Positions 26,701 through 33,856 of a DNA stretch of 64,000 nucleotides are shown here, piece after piece. The first letter of the stretch is position 1; each line of letters begins with the position of its first letter. Below the pieces are notes generated by a model. The model saw only the letters and a list, made by a program, of their open reading frames with translations. It had not been told where the DNA came from and did no database searches. Position numbers and translations under genes: made by a program. Origin of the DNA: Cladopsammia gracilis (lineage: Eukaryota > Cnidaria > Anthozoa > Scleractinia > Dendrophylliidae); assembly GCA_022457155.1 (NCBI GenBank), contig JAJGOT010000294.1, forward strand, positions 979,001-1,043,000, read 5' to 3'.

Positions 26701-27860
26701 GTTAGGGCCCAGTGTTTAACGAGATGCAAATATTAGTCAAATGTTATTCTTTGTTCAAACGTCTTGCAAACTATATTTGGATTTACAACTCGTTTTGAAT
26801 AATCGACCCCAACTCGGTCTAACCATAGTTAATAGAACAAACTGGTTATGAAGCTCAACAAATTCAGAAAGAGTGTACAAAGCTGCACATTGTTTTGTTT
26901 AACGTGTGAGCCCAAATGTTTCTACTGGTCAGTTGCTCATATGCATTTCAATAACTTTTGTGTTTGCGCGGTCAAGGCAAACGAACAAAAGAAATGGAGA
27001 ACAAAAACATATAACAAAGGACTGACTGAGTTTCATACGAAGTAATCAGTTGTTCTTACCAAGTGATCAGTTGTTCTTACCAAGTAATCAGTTGTTCTTA
27101 CCAAGTGATCAGTTGTTCTTACCAAGTAATCAGTTGTTCTTACCAAGTAATCAGTTGTTCTTACCAAGTAATCAGTTGTTCTTACCAAGTAATCAGTTCT
27201 TACCAAGTAATCAGTTGTTCTTACCAAGTGATCAGTTGTTCTTACCAAGTAATCAGTTGTTCTTACCAAGTGATCAGTTGTTCTTACCAAGTGATCAGTT
27301 GTTCTTACCAAGTGATCAGTTGTTCTTACCAAGTGATCAGTTGTTCTTTGTTCCATATTTTTAACTCGTGAATACCGGAAGCGTTGAACGAGTTACAGAA
27401 GACGAGGACAAATATGCAAATTTTCACTCCTTTGTTCCTTCCATCTATCGGTTGTGAATTTTATCTAGTTGCTTGCTCATATATTTTGCCCGCTTCAAAT
27501 GCGATAGAGGGGGAAAGGGAGAGGACTTGTACGTAGAGGGTGGGGAGGGTCGGTTGAGCGAAACGCGTAGGGGAGGGGAGGGTCCGCAGGTTGTGTCACT
27601 CACGAGTTGTCACGCAGGAGCCTTTGATTCCTTTTAATAGACGTTGCCGTAATCTACCATTAACAATGCATATTTCTTTTCTTATTAGCTGCTTCTGCAA
27701 AGAGCTGAAATTGAAGAAAGCGATTATCATCGCTGGATCCACAACAGACGAGGGTAAACATTTCCTCGATAAATCATCCAGTTTCGTACGGCACTCGGGC
27801 AAACGCTTGCTTCAGAAAGTCCAGCAGCGTACAAAACACGGCAAATGCGACAAGATATAG
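2521..27860 (+). CDS. WFIKKN-like multidomain protease inhibitor, 3' part (12 exons, 5' end missing)
   Basis: Exons 2521-2730, 5822-6046, 7699-7739, 9582-9723, 12322-12365, 12959-13001, 19281-19493, 20257-20415, 22473-22706, 25312-25386, 26061-26205 and 27689-27860 join to 1703 nt. That is two bases of a split codon plus 567 codons including TAG. Every intron is GT-AG and every junction phase agrees. The product reads follistatin/Kazal x2, linker, WAP, Pro/Thr linker, follistatin/Kazal, Kunitz, follistatin/Kazal, NTR. WAP, follistatin, Kunitz and NTR together are diagnostic of the WFIKKN family, whose vertebrate members are secreted and bind myostatin/GDF11. Those proteins have one follistatin domain, an Ig domain and two Kunitz domains; here I see four follistatin domains, one Kunitz and no Ig. 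The protein is expected to be secreted, but the signal-peptide exon was not located and probably lies upstream. Family assignment is confident; ligand and orthology are inference. Confidence 0.85.
3114..3258. repeat. Inverted repeat (hairpin)
   Basis: Arms of about 60 bp around a short loop near 3180; the left arm with GATAATTATCAAGGCC returns inverted as GGCCTTGATAATTATC. Confidence 0.7.
3296..3391. repeat. Tandem duplication, about 48-bp unit
   Basis: CACTTCTGCATGCATA followed by ACTATTGTC and GTAGGTATGAC occurs twice in direct order. Confidence 0.6.
3920..4300. repeat. Dispersed tandem repeat tract, copy 1
   Basis: Roughly 100-bp degenerate units containing phrases such as TTCATCCACAGACT and AACCACCTTGT. 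The same family recurs at 7840-9147. Confidence 0.5.
4310..5712. repeat. Long dispersed repeat X, copy 1
   Basis: Block by block it matches 16555-17745: both start near CTCCATACTCAT, carry TTCGCGGGCGCG, AGGGATAAAATCTTG and GTTTTTGAGAATTGC, and end at TATCTATATATA. No long frame. It also contains two copies (about 5045-5206 and 5385-5575) of a unit with AATGGCCGCCCCTATTG that recurs at 31.7 and 38.4 kb. Confidence 0.6.
5822..6046 (+). CDS. Exon: follistatin/Kazal domain 2
   Basis: The acceptor ends at 5821 and the donor GTTGGT starts at 6047. The exon is phase 1-1 and 225 nt. Ten cysteines are present, with the Kazal signature [13 protein letters not shown]. The N-lobe starts NPCDGVVC. Confidence 0.85.
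6120..7620. repeat. Duplicated intron block Y, copy 1
   Basis: Direct repeat of 14318-15720: shared stretches include CACGTTCTGTGCATCGA, ACTGTTTTAAAACAGTAAGC and the T-rich segment with AGATTTCTTAT. This copy lacks the MITE found inside copy 2 and so shows the empty site. Confidence 0.7.
7699..7739 (+). CDS. Exon: short Gly/Thr/Pro linker before the WAP domain
   Basis: This 41-nt exon lies between a TTCTTTAG acceptor and a GTAGGT donor. It enters in phase 1 and leaves in phase 0, exactly what is needed to join domain 2 to the WAP exon. It encodes [14 protein letters not shown], a flexible linker. It is short, so support rests mainly on phase and splice signals. Confidence 0.6.
7840..9147. 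repeat. Dispersed tandem repeat tract, copy 2, split by a MITE
   Basis: Units of about 97 bp with CAACGTCACACCAAACAGCA and AGCATTTAATT repeat in direct order. The tract is interrupted at 8107-8676 by a TIR element and then continues. Confidence 0.6.
8107..8676. mobile_element. 570-bp TIR element with TTA target duplication (Harbinger-like MITE)
   Basis: TTA occurs at 8104-8106 and 8677-8679. The 38-bp ends (AGGCCGGCACACACTAGG) match with few differences when inverted. Copies of TGTTGCGGGGACA in both orientations crowd both subterminal regions. A 3-bp TTA/TAA duplication fits PIF/Harbinger. No transposase frame is present. The neighbouring repeat units give the uninterrupted site. Confidence 0.65.
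9148..9345. repeat. Large near-perfect inverted repeat (88-bp arms)
   Basis: The left arm 9148-9235 starts AATGGCCCTTATC and the right arm 9259-9345 ends GATAAGGGCCATT. The loop is about 23 bases. Confidence 0.8.
9355..9539. repeat. Large inverted repeat (62-bp arms) next to the WAP exon
   Basis: Arms 9355-9416 and 9478-9539: ATACACCGAATGCAAATATG returns inverted as CATATTTGCATTCGGTGTAT. It begins ten bases after the previous hairpin. Confidence 0.8.
9582..9723 (+). CDS. Exon: WAP four-disulfide core domain
   Basis: It encodes a WAP domain beginning RAGKCPVF, matching the family's K-x-G-x-C-P start, with all eight cysteines including the adjacent CC pair. The acceptor ending at 9581 gives phase 0, matching the linker exon at 7699. 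A second AG ending at 9591 would give phase 1 and drop the RAG residues, so it is less likely. The donor GTAAGT starts at 9724, phase 1. Large inverted repeats end only 42 bases upstream of the exon. Confidence 0.8.
9817..9962. repeat. Inverted repeat (27-bp arms)
   Basis: AGAGTGATTTTACTTCATCT at the left returns inverted at 9936-9962. It is the third hairpin within 820 bp around the WAP exon. Confidence 0.75.
10724..10743. repeat. Homopolymer C tract
   Basis: About 20 consecutive C inside the left arm of the foldback element; its exact length is unreliable in any assembly. Confidence 0.7.
11360..11555. repeat. GGA/GAG-rich microsatellite
   Basis: A purine tract of AGG triplets on + (CCT on -). 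It produces long Arg/Glu and Pro/Ser frames on both strands that are not genes. Confidence 0.75.
12322..12365 (+). CDS. Exon: acidic/Ser-Thr linker
   Basis: A 44-nt exon between a TTTTTAG acceptor and a GTAGGT donor, phase 1 to 0. It encodes [15 protein letters not shown]. It pairs in phase with the next small exon at 12959. Together they form a probably O-glycosylated spacer between the WAP domain and follistatin domain 3. Confidence 0.6.
12959..13001 (+). CDS. Exon: Pro-Thr repeat linker
   Basis: A 43-nt exon, phase 0 to 1, between a CATCCAAG acceptor and a GTAAGT donor. It encodes [14 protein letters not shown]. The codons for the PT pairs are near-identical, so the repeat may vary in length between alleles. 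Confidence 0.6.
13002..13660. other. Intron with repeat remnants, no gene
   Basis: It holds a copy of the dispersed sequence ACTCGTGAATACGCGAAGCG at about 13073, also seen near 27365 and 46803. No exon seen. Confidence 0.4.
13662..13961. mobile_element. TIR element with internal tRNA-like sequence, copy 1
   Basis: Outer arms AGCTCAGAAGGAGGTCGGAC and its inverse enclose TTATATAACG-type arms. On the minus strand the interior has a box-B-like GGTTCAATCC. The same core occurs at 18902-19223 and 28816-29084. Confidence 0.65.
14318..15720. repeat. Duplicated intron block Y, copy 2
   Basis: Direct duplicate of 6120-7620, interrupted by the MITE at 14803-15231. Both copies lie in introns of the same gene, on either side of the WAP/linker exons. 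Confidence 0.7.
14803..15231. mobile_element. 429-bp MITE with TTGTT duplication, empty site known
   Basis: The ends CAGTGCTGGAAATAA and TTATTTCCAGCACTG are inverted. TTGTT occurs at 14798-14802 and 15232-15236. The homologous block at about 6675 reads straight through AAATTGTTGATT. Subterminal TGTCCGACCAA repeats are present. The CAGTG ends resemble hAT elements, but a 5-bp duplication is not the usual 8 bp. Confidence 0.7.
16121..16181. mobile_element. Short palindromic element
   Basis: AACCTCGTTCCCAGGACTT returns inverted 40 bases later. The same end sequence flanks the palindrome at 52792-52864, so this is a small TIR family. Confidence 0.6.
16231..16513. mobile_element. MITE with AGGGCCTGGTCGCACTA ends
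   Basis: The left end AGGGCCTGGTCGCACTA faces the right end TAGTGCGACCCT. The same end occurs at 10322 and inverted near 17812, showing a mobile family. Part of the interior matches 10370-10440 in inverted orientation. Confidence 0.6.
16555..17745. repeat. Long dispersed repeat X, copy 2
   Basis: Matches 4310-5712 in the same orientation but is shorter. The CpG-rich start near 16640-16740 contrasts with the AT-rich remainder. No coding potential recognised. Confidence 0.6.
18208..18310 (+). repeat. tRNA-derived SINE-like sequence
   Basis: A box A-like TGGTCGAGTGG and a box B-like GGTTCGAATCA are spaced as in a tRNA and followed by a T run that could end Pol III transcription. The acceptor ends do not pair well, so this is not called a functional tRNA. 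Confidence 0.5.
18902..19223. mobile_element. TIR element with internal tRNA-like sequence, copy 2
   Basis: The arm AAATCATACCGTCCAGAAGG returns inverted at the right end. The core matches copies at 13.7 and 28.9 kb, including GGTTCAATCCTGAGTGGGGA. It ends about 58 bp before the exon of follistatin domain 3. Confidence 0.7.
19281..19493 (+). CDS. Exon: follistatin/Kazal domain 3
   Basis: The acceptor CCCTAG ends at 19280 and the GTAAGT donor starts at 19494; phase 1-1, 213 nt. Ten cysteines are present, with the Kazal signature [13 protein letters not shown] and an N-glycosylation motif NGT near the end. A tRNA-like TIR element ends about 58 bases upstream. Confidence 0.85.
19616..20256 (+). 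repeat. Tandem array of decayed Kunitz-exon starts with splice acceptors
   Basis: AGs at 19682, 19774, 19866, 19926, 20018 and 20102 each follow TTACTCTSCAG-like tracts and are followed by close copies of GATCTCCCTCCTGTCGGAGGG, the start of the real exon at 20257. Most copies then read CDLPPVGGP and a TAA stop in frame; the last stays open through [10 protein letters not shown]. Unit length is about 60-150 bp. Confidence 0.8.
20257..20415 (+). CDS. Exon: Kunitz domain, P1 phenylalanine
   Basis: Phase 1-1 exon of 159 nt. The six cysteines have the canonical Kunitz spacing, from [10 protein letters not shown] through RYFF and [11 protein letters not shown] to CKDMC. The residue after the second cysteine (P1) is Phe rather than Lys/Arg, which in known Kunitz inhibitors favours chymotrypsin-like targets. 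Six decayed copies of the acceptor and exon start lie directly upstream. Confidence 0.9.
20611..20700 (+). repeat. tRNA-like SINE fragment
   Basis: TGGTCAATTGGTG (box A-like) and GGGTTCGAATCTG (box B-like) are followed by a T-rich stretch. A cloverleaf is not convincing. Confidence 0.4.
21579..22357. mobile_element. 780-bp TIR element
   Basis: Arms of about 155 bp (about 21579-21736 and 22196-22357) begin AAAGTGCCTAT and end ATAGGCACTTT. Shared inner phrases include TGTACAT..TAGTTGAATGGTAAAATAT and ATGACGTCA. No transposase frame. Confidence 0.65.
22473..22706 (+). CDS. Exon: follistatin/Kazal domain 4
   Basis: The acceptor TTTGTAG ends at 22472 and the donor GTAAGT starts at 22707; phase 1-1, 234 nt. 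Ten cysteines are present, with the signature [13 protein letters not shown]. The exon lies just downstream of a 780-bp TIR element. Confidence 0.85.
22880..23128. repeat. C-rich MITE remnant
   Basis: TACCGTAAATCCTCTATTAA followed by C runs and AAATAAGCCCAT resembles the element at 30541-30945. Its right end is not clear. Confidence 0.4.
23129..24147. mobile_element. 1-kb piggyBac-like non-autonomous element
   Basis: TTAA flanks both ends, with inverted ends CCCATTGACGACGGTGAC and GGGACCGTCCTCAAAGGG. Short frames inside (for example 23428-23793) show no piggyBac transposase motif. Confidence 0.55.
24183..24994. mobile_element. Tc1/mariner (pogo-like) MITE with TA duplication
   Basis: The ends CAGTCGGACCTCTATTAAGC and its inverse are flanked by TA. 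Several GTGGCCGCTTAATAGAGG copies lie subterminally. The interior at about 24490-24690 contains nested palindromes of GAAATTTCAATATTT and TGAGTTA motifs. Confidence 0.65.
25312..25386 (+). CDS. Exon: NTR (netrin-like) domain, part 1
   Basis: 75 nt, phase 1-1, acceptor TCTCAACAG, donor GTAAGT. It encodes the NTR start with CKSCPAS and FCESDF, the motif typical of WFIKKN and PCOLCE NTR modules. A partial copy of this exon and its upstream intron recurs at 61.4 kb. Confidence 0.8.
26061..26205 (+). CDS. Exon: NTR domain, part 2
   Basis: 145 nt, phase 1 to 2. It continues from SDF into VIEGTLEEI and the central strands of the NTR fold, ending at SENLN. Acceptor TTATGCAG, donor GTAACT. Confidence 0.75.
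26457..26630. mobile_element. MITE with 43-bp inverted ends
   Basis: GTTGTAGGTTGAAATGAAAT at the left recurs inverted at the right, with perfect pairing over most of both arms. Confidence 0.7.
27041..27350. repeat. 21-bp minisatellite, about 15 units
   Basis: Unit AAGTRATCAGTTGTTCTTACC; one copy has lost three bases. Because 21 is divisible by three, several frames on both strands stay open; none is a gene. It lies in the last intron of the WFIKKN-like gene. Confidence 0.9.
27689..27860 (+). CDS. Terminal exon: NTR domain, part 3, with stop
   Basis: 172 nt from an acceptor TTATTAG. The joined codon gives Ser, followed by [16 protein letters not shown] and [13 protein letters not shown], the closing strand and helix of NTR domains. 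It ends KCDKI and TAG at 27858-27860. This junction is preferred to an alternative acceptor at 26687 because it completes the fold. Confidence 0.8.
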
Positions 27861-28219
27861 AAACAAGACTAAAGATCCTTGACAGCCGTCATTTCGGTTG
27901 TCACGCGGCAAGCCTAACGTAATGCGTGACGACCGATGTAACGGCAGTCAGGCGTCTACATTTATGATGGATTCCACAAACAAAAACAAAAAAACAAATA
28001 GAAAAATAATGGATTTGACCAAAGCGAGAAGTTTATTTTTGTAGCGAAGTTTTATATCAGTGATTGGTTAATCAAGAAACCTGGTTTGTAATATCCATTT
28101 TTTAAGGAATTGCTCGGGACTTAGTTTCGTTTACGCAGATTAATATAAAATTGACGATTTTTAGCAAGATTATTATTTTTAATCAAAAAATATTTTTGTT
28201 ATCAGTAGTCAAAATATCT

Positions 28220-28225
28220 AATAAA
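28220..28225 (+). promoter_or_regulatory. Candidate polyadenylation signal of the WFIKKN-like gene
   Basis: An AATAAA hexamer 360 nt after the stop codon. The interval carries no obvious transposon and is partly conserved in the duplicate at 61.6-61.85 kb. Confidence 0.4.
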
Positions 28226-28584
28226 GAACAAGGACATTATTAATCAGTGTCATGAAGTAAAAGAGATGCGACTAAAATACATCCCTCGCCTCCTCCTCTG
28301 TACTTTCTTCCGTTTTCGCGACCCACGTTATTCAGGCAGCTGTCTCAAGATTGCGCAAAAAAAAAAAAAAAAAATAGCCTGCTACCCAGACTAACAATCA
28401 ACAAAATTTGCCCTATCTTATTTGACCGTGTTTATTTTCTACGAGAAAGGTACTGTTTCGCGAACAGACTGGACTACTTCTGGTATAAATTCATTTTGTC
28501 GTGGTGAGTATTCCAAGTCCTTTCCAAAATGGTCATGATTTTCCCTTTTTATCATGTCATAATTCAAGGTTTAGCATACAGTGC

Positions 28585-29440
28585 TGTCAGTGTTATACCG
28601 TTTAGTTTTAAACAAACCCGTCAGAAGAACCAAGCCCTTTGATTATTGATAAATTTTGTAGAACCTCAGACTGGGAAACGTCAGCGCTTTATCTCGAACT
28701 GCTTGCTTTTATTTGGTGCGCGAGTACTACATGTTATATGATGTTCAGTATTAAGTCGCCATTTTGGTTTCGCAAACATTTCGGAGGTTGGGAGAAGGGT
28801 GATGACTAGAATCAGGTTGGACCAACTCGGACGCCTTATTGAGACTAACATAACGGAGTAACTGGTTAGCTTGCAGTTGAGGTTGGGGTCAGCAGTTTAT
28901 ATAGGTAAATTTAGGCCTAAACAACCCGAGAAGCTTCTGGTACGGTAGGCTATGTAAGCCTAACCCTAGCTGAGGTCACAGATTCAATCCTGAGTGGGGA
29001 TTTTAGATTTTCTTTTATTGAAAATAAATTGTAAGTGTCGACATTACGTTATATAATTCTCAATAAGTGTCAGAGGTGGTCCAACATGATTTTGGAGTAT
29101 CCGTTCTAGTCACGACCGTGAGAGAGCGTTGAGCCTTGCTCCCATTCTCTTTGCCGCCTATGTTAAACAATTTTGTAATATCCAAGATGGTTTAAATAAC
29201 GATTATAAACGTAACTATAAACATGACGCTGACTTATAAACTAGTGGTTGTGTGATAGTGTTGGTTGTCAGTGTTATACTGTTTCAGCATTGAATAAACC
29301 ATTCAGATAATTGCTAAATTTTGTAGAACCTCGGGCCCAAATTGGGAAATGTCAGCGCTTCTGCTCGCACTGTATACCGTTTATTTTGTGGGCAAGAACT
29401 GGCTTTAATAAATGTTTAGTATTAGCCGCCATTTTGGGCG
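28585..29440. repeat. Direct duplicate pair flanking a TIR element
   Basis: 28585-28785 and 29262-29440 share TGTCAGTGTTATAC, AAATTTTGTAGAACCTC and CGCCATTTTGG. The tRNA-like TIR element at 28816-29084 lies between them. Confidence 0.55.
28816..29084. mobile_element. TIR element with internal tRNA-like sequence, copy 3
   Basis: GTTGGACCAAC near the left end returns as GGTGGTCCAAC at the right. The core matches copies 1 and 2, but the box B is changed to AGATTCAATCC. Confidence 0.6.
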
Positions 29441-29789
29441 TTGTGAAAAAGTGAGAGAGGGTTCGGTCTTAATCCAACACTGTCTGTCGTTTGTTTTAAC
29501 TCGCCTCATTTCGCGGTTTACTAAAGGATTGTTCGTTTCTTAAGTATCCTGTCTTGAACAGTTGCGAGCACGTGCCCCCAATAGAAATTTCGGCTTCAGG
29601 AGATGGACCCCAAGCTAGCGGGCATCTTTTTCAGAATGTGTAAAAAAGGGGATCTTCCCACAACCCTGTGCGAGCTAACTGACAAGTTCGGACTTCTTAC
29701 AACCATCAAGTTAACAACCACAGCGACAAAGCAAAATCCTTTAACGAAACGACTTGTATGGAGCCCTGGCTAAGTGTTCCAACATTTGC

Positions 29790-30110
29790 TGGCATCATGT
29801 TGGAAGTGCGGCTAAACGGCATCCAACATTCGACATCAAATGTAAATAATTGCTTGACCAACATCTTTCAACATGGGTGCTAACTAGTCCAACATTGTTG
29901 TGTCAACATCTCTCAACATGGGGTGCTAACTTGTCAAACATTGTTTGACCAACATCTCTCAACATGGGTGCTAACTAGTCCAACGTACTTGGGTCAACAA
30001 CATCTTTCAACATAGGGTGCTAACTAGTCCAACATTGTTGGACCAACATCTCTCAACATGGGGTGCTAACTAGTCCAACATTGTTGGACCAACAAATAAT
30101 GGCCAACAAA
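29790..30110. repeat. Tandem repeats of about 55 bp
   Basis: Five or six units contain CCAACATCTCTCAACATGGG and GTGCTAACTAGTCCAACATT. No frame is maintained. Confidence 0.75.
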
Positions 30111-30540
30111 GTTACTCCCGGGCTGAAAGGCATTGGTTGCGCATGTATGCACCCCTTCTTAATTTATGAATCACGTGATATCAGGTTGGTAGTGTGGACG
30201 AAGAAGAGACAAAAACAGATTATACGATAAGAACTGGGTCAGTACTTTCATTCATGTGCATATACACTATTTCTCTATAGCTATAGATTAATTTCCAGTA
30301 TTTTAAAGGTAAGCGCTTTGGAAAGGATTGATGCTTACCAACAATACACGAAGTTAAATGTCGCAACTTTGAGAGGACTGCTGAAGGATTTCTCTTTTCT
30401 CCAGTACTAAGACCAGGGATGGAGGAGAGAAGGAAGGCACTGGGAACGACGGTGAATGCGCGTCAGTGCTTCGCAATTTTTTACTACAGAGTAAACGAAT
30501 CCAAAACTCTCCATGTGTTCGTGACCAAAACCTCTAGGCT

Positions 30541-30945
30541 TACCGTAAATCTCCAATTAAGCCCCCCTTACTTTTAAGCCCTTCCCCCACTCCCCCTCCT
30601 CCCTTAACAAACAAAATAATAAACGACAGACTTTGTTACGGGTACATTTCTACCGTACAAATCCAGGCACGAATTCACATACAGTGCTCGCGAGCTTTAC
30701 TAGCTTTGGGGGAAATATTACCGGTACTCGTACTTAAAATAATCGTAGTTATGGTAATTGTGATTGAATGTATAACACTTCTTTGATCAATCAAAGTATG
30801 GTTTATGGACGTTTATCCACATGCAGGAGTGTTTGGCTAAATTATAATAAGCCCCCCTCCCCCTTTCCATTCACTCTCCACCCCCTCAAACGCGCTTGAA
30901 ATAAATAAGCCTCCGGGGGGCTTAATAGAGTATTTATGGTACTTG
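30541..30945. mobile_element. MITE remnant with CCGTAAAT/ATTTATGG ends
   Basis: It starts TACCGTAAATCTCCAATTAAGCC and ends GGCTTAATAGAGTATTTATGGTA, inverted relative to each other. Related to 22880-23128. Confidence 0.5.
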
Positions 30946-31690
30946 GCTGGAAGCAAGTAAATGTCGGTGCGTATATTCGAGACAAATACTGATAGCAAGG
31001 TCTAAATGGGATGAATCAGATGAATACTGCAAAATGGTTCAGAATTAAAACAAGAACGAATAAATGACTCCAGCATTCACTAAAGATGAATAGATGATCC
31101 AAATGTTAAATGAAAACAGGCTGATGGAAACCGAATAAGGTCTGCGGTCGACGTGATACCTATAGAAAAACTCAAACTGGCAGTTAAATTTCTATGTGCA
31201 AACTAACTTTATTTTATACGTCCAGTTTTTTTTTTACATTAAGCAGAGAAAATCAGAATATAGCTTATTTGTACATATAATGTATATTGGTAATGTGAAT
31301 CAAATCATGAAACATTTTTTTACTTATTGTAACTGTATACACCTGATTGAAAATTCTTCTTCGGGTGAAAAGTATGAACCATGAACGATACGACAGAATG
31401 GTTTTGTGGGAAACGGAATTAACGTCTGGTGTTCCAGAATACTGGAGTGTTCTCAGATGATTGCACAATATTCTCGTGTTCTCAGAATGATTGCACACAA
31501 TTATAACAAGGTATGCACAAAATTATACCCTGAAAAACTTTTAGATGGGATTAGCTGTTAAATGAAGACCAATAAATGGATGCTAACAAGCCTTATGTGG
31601 CTTGCTCCCAGTATTCCAAAGTATTCTTTATGATTTCTGCTTTTTTACCGACGACGTTTCTTCATTCAGGTGTATAGCAAATGATTGTTC
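30946..31690. other. No gene recognised
   Basis: Intergenic sequence between the 3' ends of the two main genes. Short frames only; no domain seen. Confidence 0.4.
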
Positions 31691-31691
31691 T

Positions 31692-31885
31692 ATAATCGCG
31701 TTCGAAGAACGCAATCCTAATTTCGTGTTGGTTGTCCTGTGGTTTACATGCAGTAAAATTTGAGATTTTTTGGTAGACGGTCTTCCAAATGGCCGCCCCT
31801 ATTGTTTTTTTTTTCAGGGGCTCATTTCCGCCGGAAGTTCTTTCGAACGCGTCTCCATTATCTCCGATTACTGCTAGTATATATT
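31692..31885 (+). repeat. Dispersed repeat unit (GGCCGCCCCTATTG family)
   Basis: TAATCGCGTTCGAAGAACGC leads into ATGGCCGCCCCTATTG and ends ATCTCCGATTACTGCTAGTA. Other copies: 5045-5206, 5385-5575 and inverted at 38383-38578. Confidence 0.65.
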
Positions 31886-33736
31886 AAAACGTGGTATATT
31901 GTTTGAACTCAGGCGTATACAACAGCCAGACATTCATACCATCAACTGACCATAAACCATTCACATGACTCTGAGATGACTTCCGCTAAGGTTGTCGAAA
32001 CTTCAGTCATTGTCAACAACAACAGATCTTTTCAGAAGGGTAATTTTCCACTGGCTGAGTACAACGAAATAAGTGGAAAATGTTTTTCTCGCACACCGCT
32101 GGGGGCCTAGGCAAAGGTTGTGTGACCTCAAAGGCGGGCAGTTGCTTTTGTTGCGTCCGCCTTGACTGACCTTCCCTCCCACCCACCCTAAGACTTCAGT
32201 TTAAATTTAATGTGCAACCTTGTATTTTTGTTAGTACCCCTGCTTGTTAGAGTTATGATAATTATGTGTACAATTTTACGAGTTTAAGAAAGGTCAGGCT
32301 GCGGCGGTCGGCTTGGCACGGCTACCAGTGGTGTGTGCGAATTACACTTTCACGGATGATCACACTCAACAGACTGTAAAGAAACATACAAGTGCAATGA
32401 GAACAGATTACATGTTGTGTATATCCGTATAAACTTGATTTATTTCGGAAATCATCTTTCTTTTTTATGGAAAAAATACGGAAAATTAAACTATTCGTAC
32501 ATTATTTGAAATTATGCTAAATTTGACTGTCTAATTCTTAATATAATAAGCTTTTAGCCATAGCTGTAATTTACGAACGCTGATTATGAATTATACAAAA
32601 TGAAATCATAATTCCATAGTTAATTATTTCAACTTTAAATTTGAATTAACTAGTTAATTAAATGAATATATTGTTTTCTATACTTCTTACTAGTAATCTC
32701 ATATAAACTTTTGTGTAGTCGATTTCCTTCTTACCTGCCGCCTCGAATAGCAATTTACTATTTGCGGGTGGTAGAAATTCTGTTATTCTAAAAAAAATGA
32801 CCATATTTGCGCCGAATAAGTAATAAATTATTATTATTATTATTATTAAAAATGTTATATAATAGATAATTTTTATAGCTGAAGTTGAAGTTGAAGTTGA
32901 ATTCGTTTCAAAACAGAGCGAAATTAAAAACATTCGGTATTTATGACCACTTAGTCCTAGTTTGAAAGTAACGTCGTATTTGCGCTTTCACAGAAACATT
33001 TGTCCTGTTCCAAAGTTGTGACTAGAGCTCCTTCTCGTATTTTCAATCTAAATGCCAATAGTTTAAACTAAATAACAAAACATATACTTCTTGAGGCTCG
33101 CATCCTACTTATCCTAGCTAACAAATGAATCTTCAAAAAATAATTTGTCTTGTTGGAGCTTACATTAATTTAAAAACCTCTAATACCTCACTTTGTTAAC
33201 ATTAGAAGTTCTGTTTAATTTCCCTGCAGGACGTCAACTCCACGTTTTGTGATCTTCGACTAGCACCAGGACAGAACAAAGGCCTTTGAATCCTAAAACG
33301 CAAATACGTAAAAAAAAAAGAGAATTTAGTCTTGACCTATTGTATAAAAAACTGACCCACAACTGAATATTTTTGCATACAACGTTCTGTATCACTTCAC
33401 GTATTGCATCATAGTTAATGACTATGACTCAGAGATGAAAAATAGGGGCATCATTCGAACACTACAAACAACAGTTAAGGAATACCTGCTTACTAAAACA
33501 AACCTTAGAGATAACGATCCACAGCTCAAAAATTACTGTTGTGCCTTAGCAAACAGCGTCAAAACGATTTCAAAGTTTACGAACTTCGTTGGCGACAAAG
33601 ATGCGAACTTCTATTGATTCCCTGACTGACAACATATTTCACAAGTTTTGCGCCATAAAGTTTCGAGTTTTTGCAACAAACTTTCGCAACATGGCGAGGT
33701 TAAGTGAGGTATCAACAATGATACAGCTTCCTTAAA
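31886..33736. other. Intergenic, no gene recognised
   Basis: AT-rich with a short ATT microsatellite at 32829-32850. A 60-codon frame at 33435-33617 has no recognisable domain. Confidence 0.4.
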
Positions 33737-33742
33737 TTTATT
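33737..33742 (-). promoter_or_regulatory. Candidate polyadenylation signal of the TPR-CHAT gene
   Basis: TTTATT on +, that is AATAAA on the minus strand, 115 nt beyond the stop codon. Confidence 0.45.
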
Positions 33743-33856
33743 TAATAACTGAAGAAAAACCAAATCTACGAATGAAACTAATTAAGTAATGGCTTTACCT
33801 TAATACAAAAATATGACTTCCGTTAAACATTTAAACAATCTGCTTACCATTAACTC

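Noticed and set aside
26688..26736. Possible terminal exon of the WFIKKN-like gene ending in TAG
   Set aside because: It is in phase after 26205 but encodes no NTR closing strand; the exon at 27689 does and also joins in phase.
27033..27371. Repetitive frames of 102-107 codons on both strands
   Set aside because: Produced by a 21-bp minisatellite; open on several frames, with no start context or domain.
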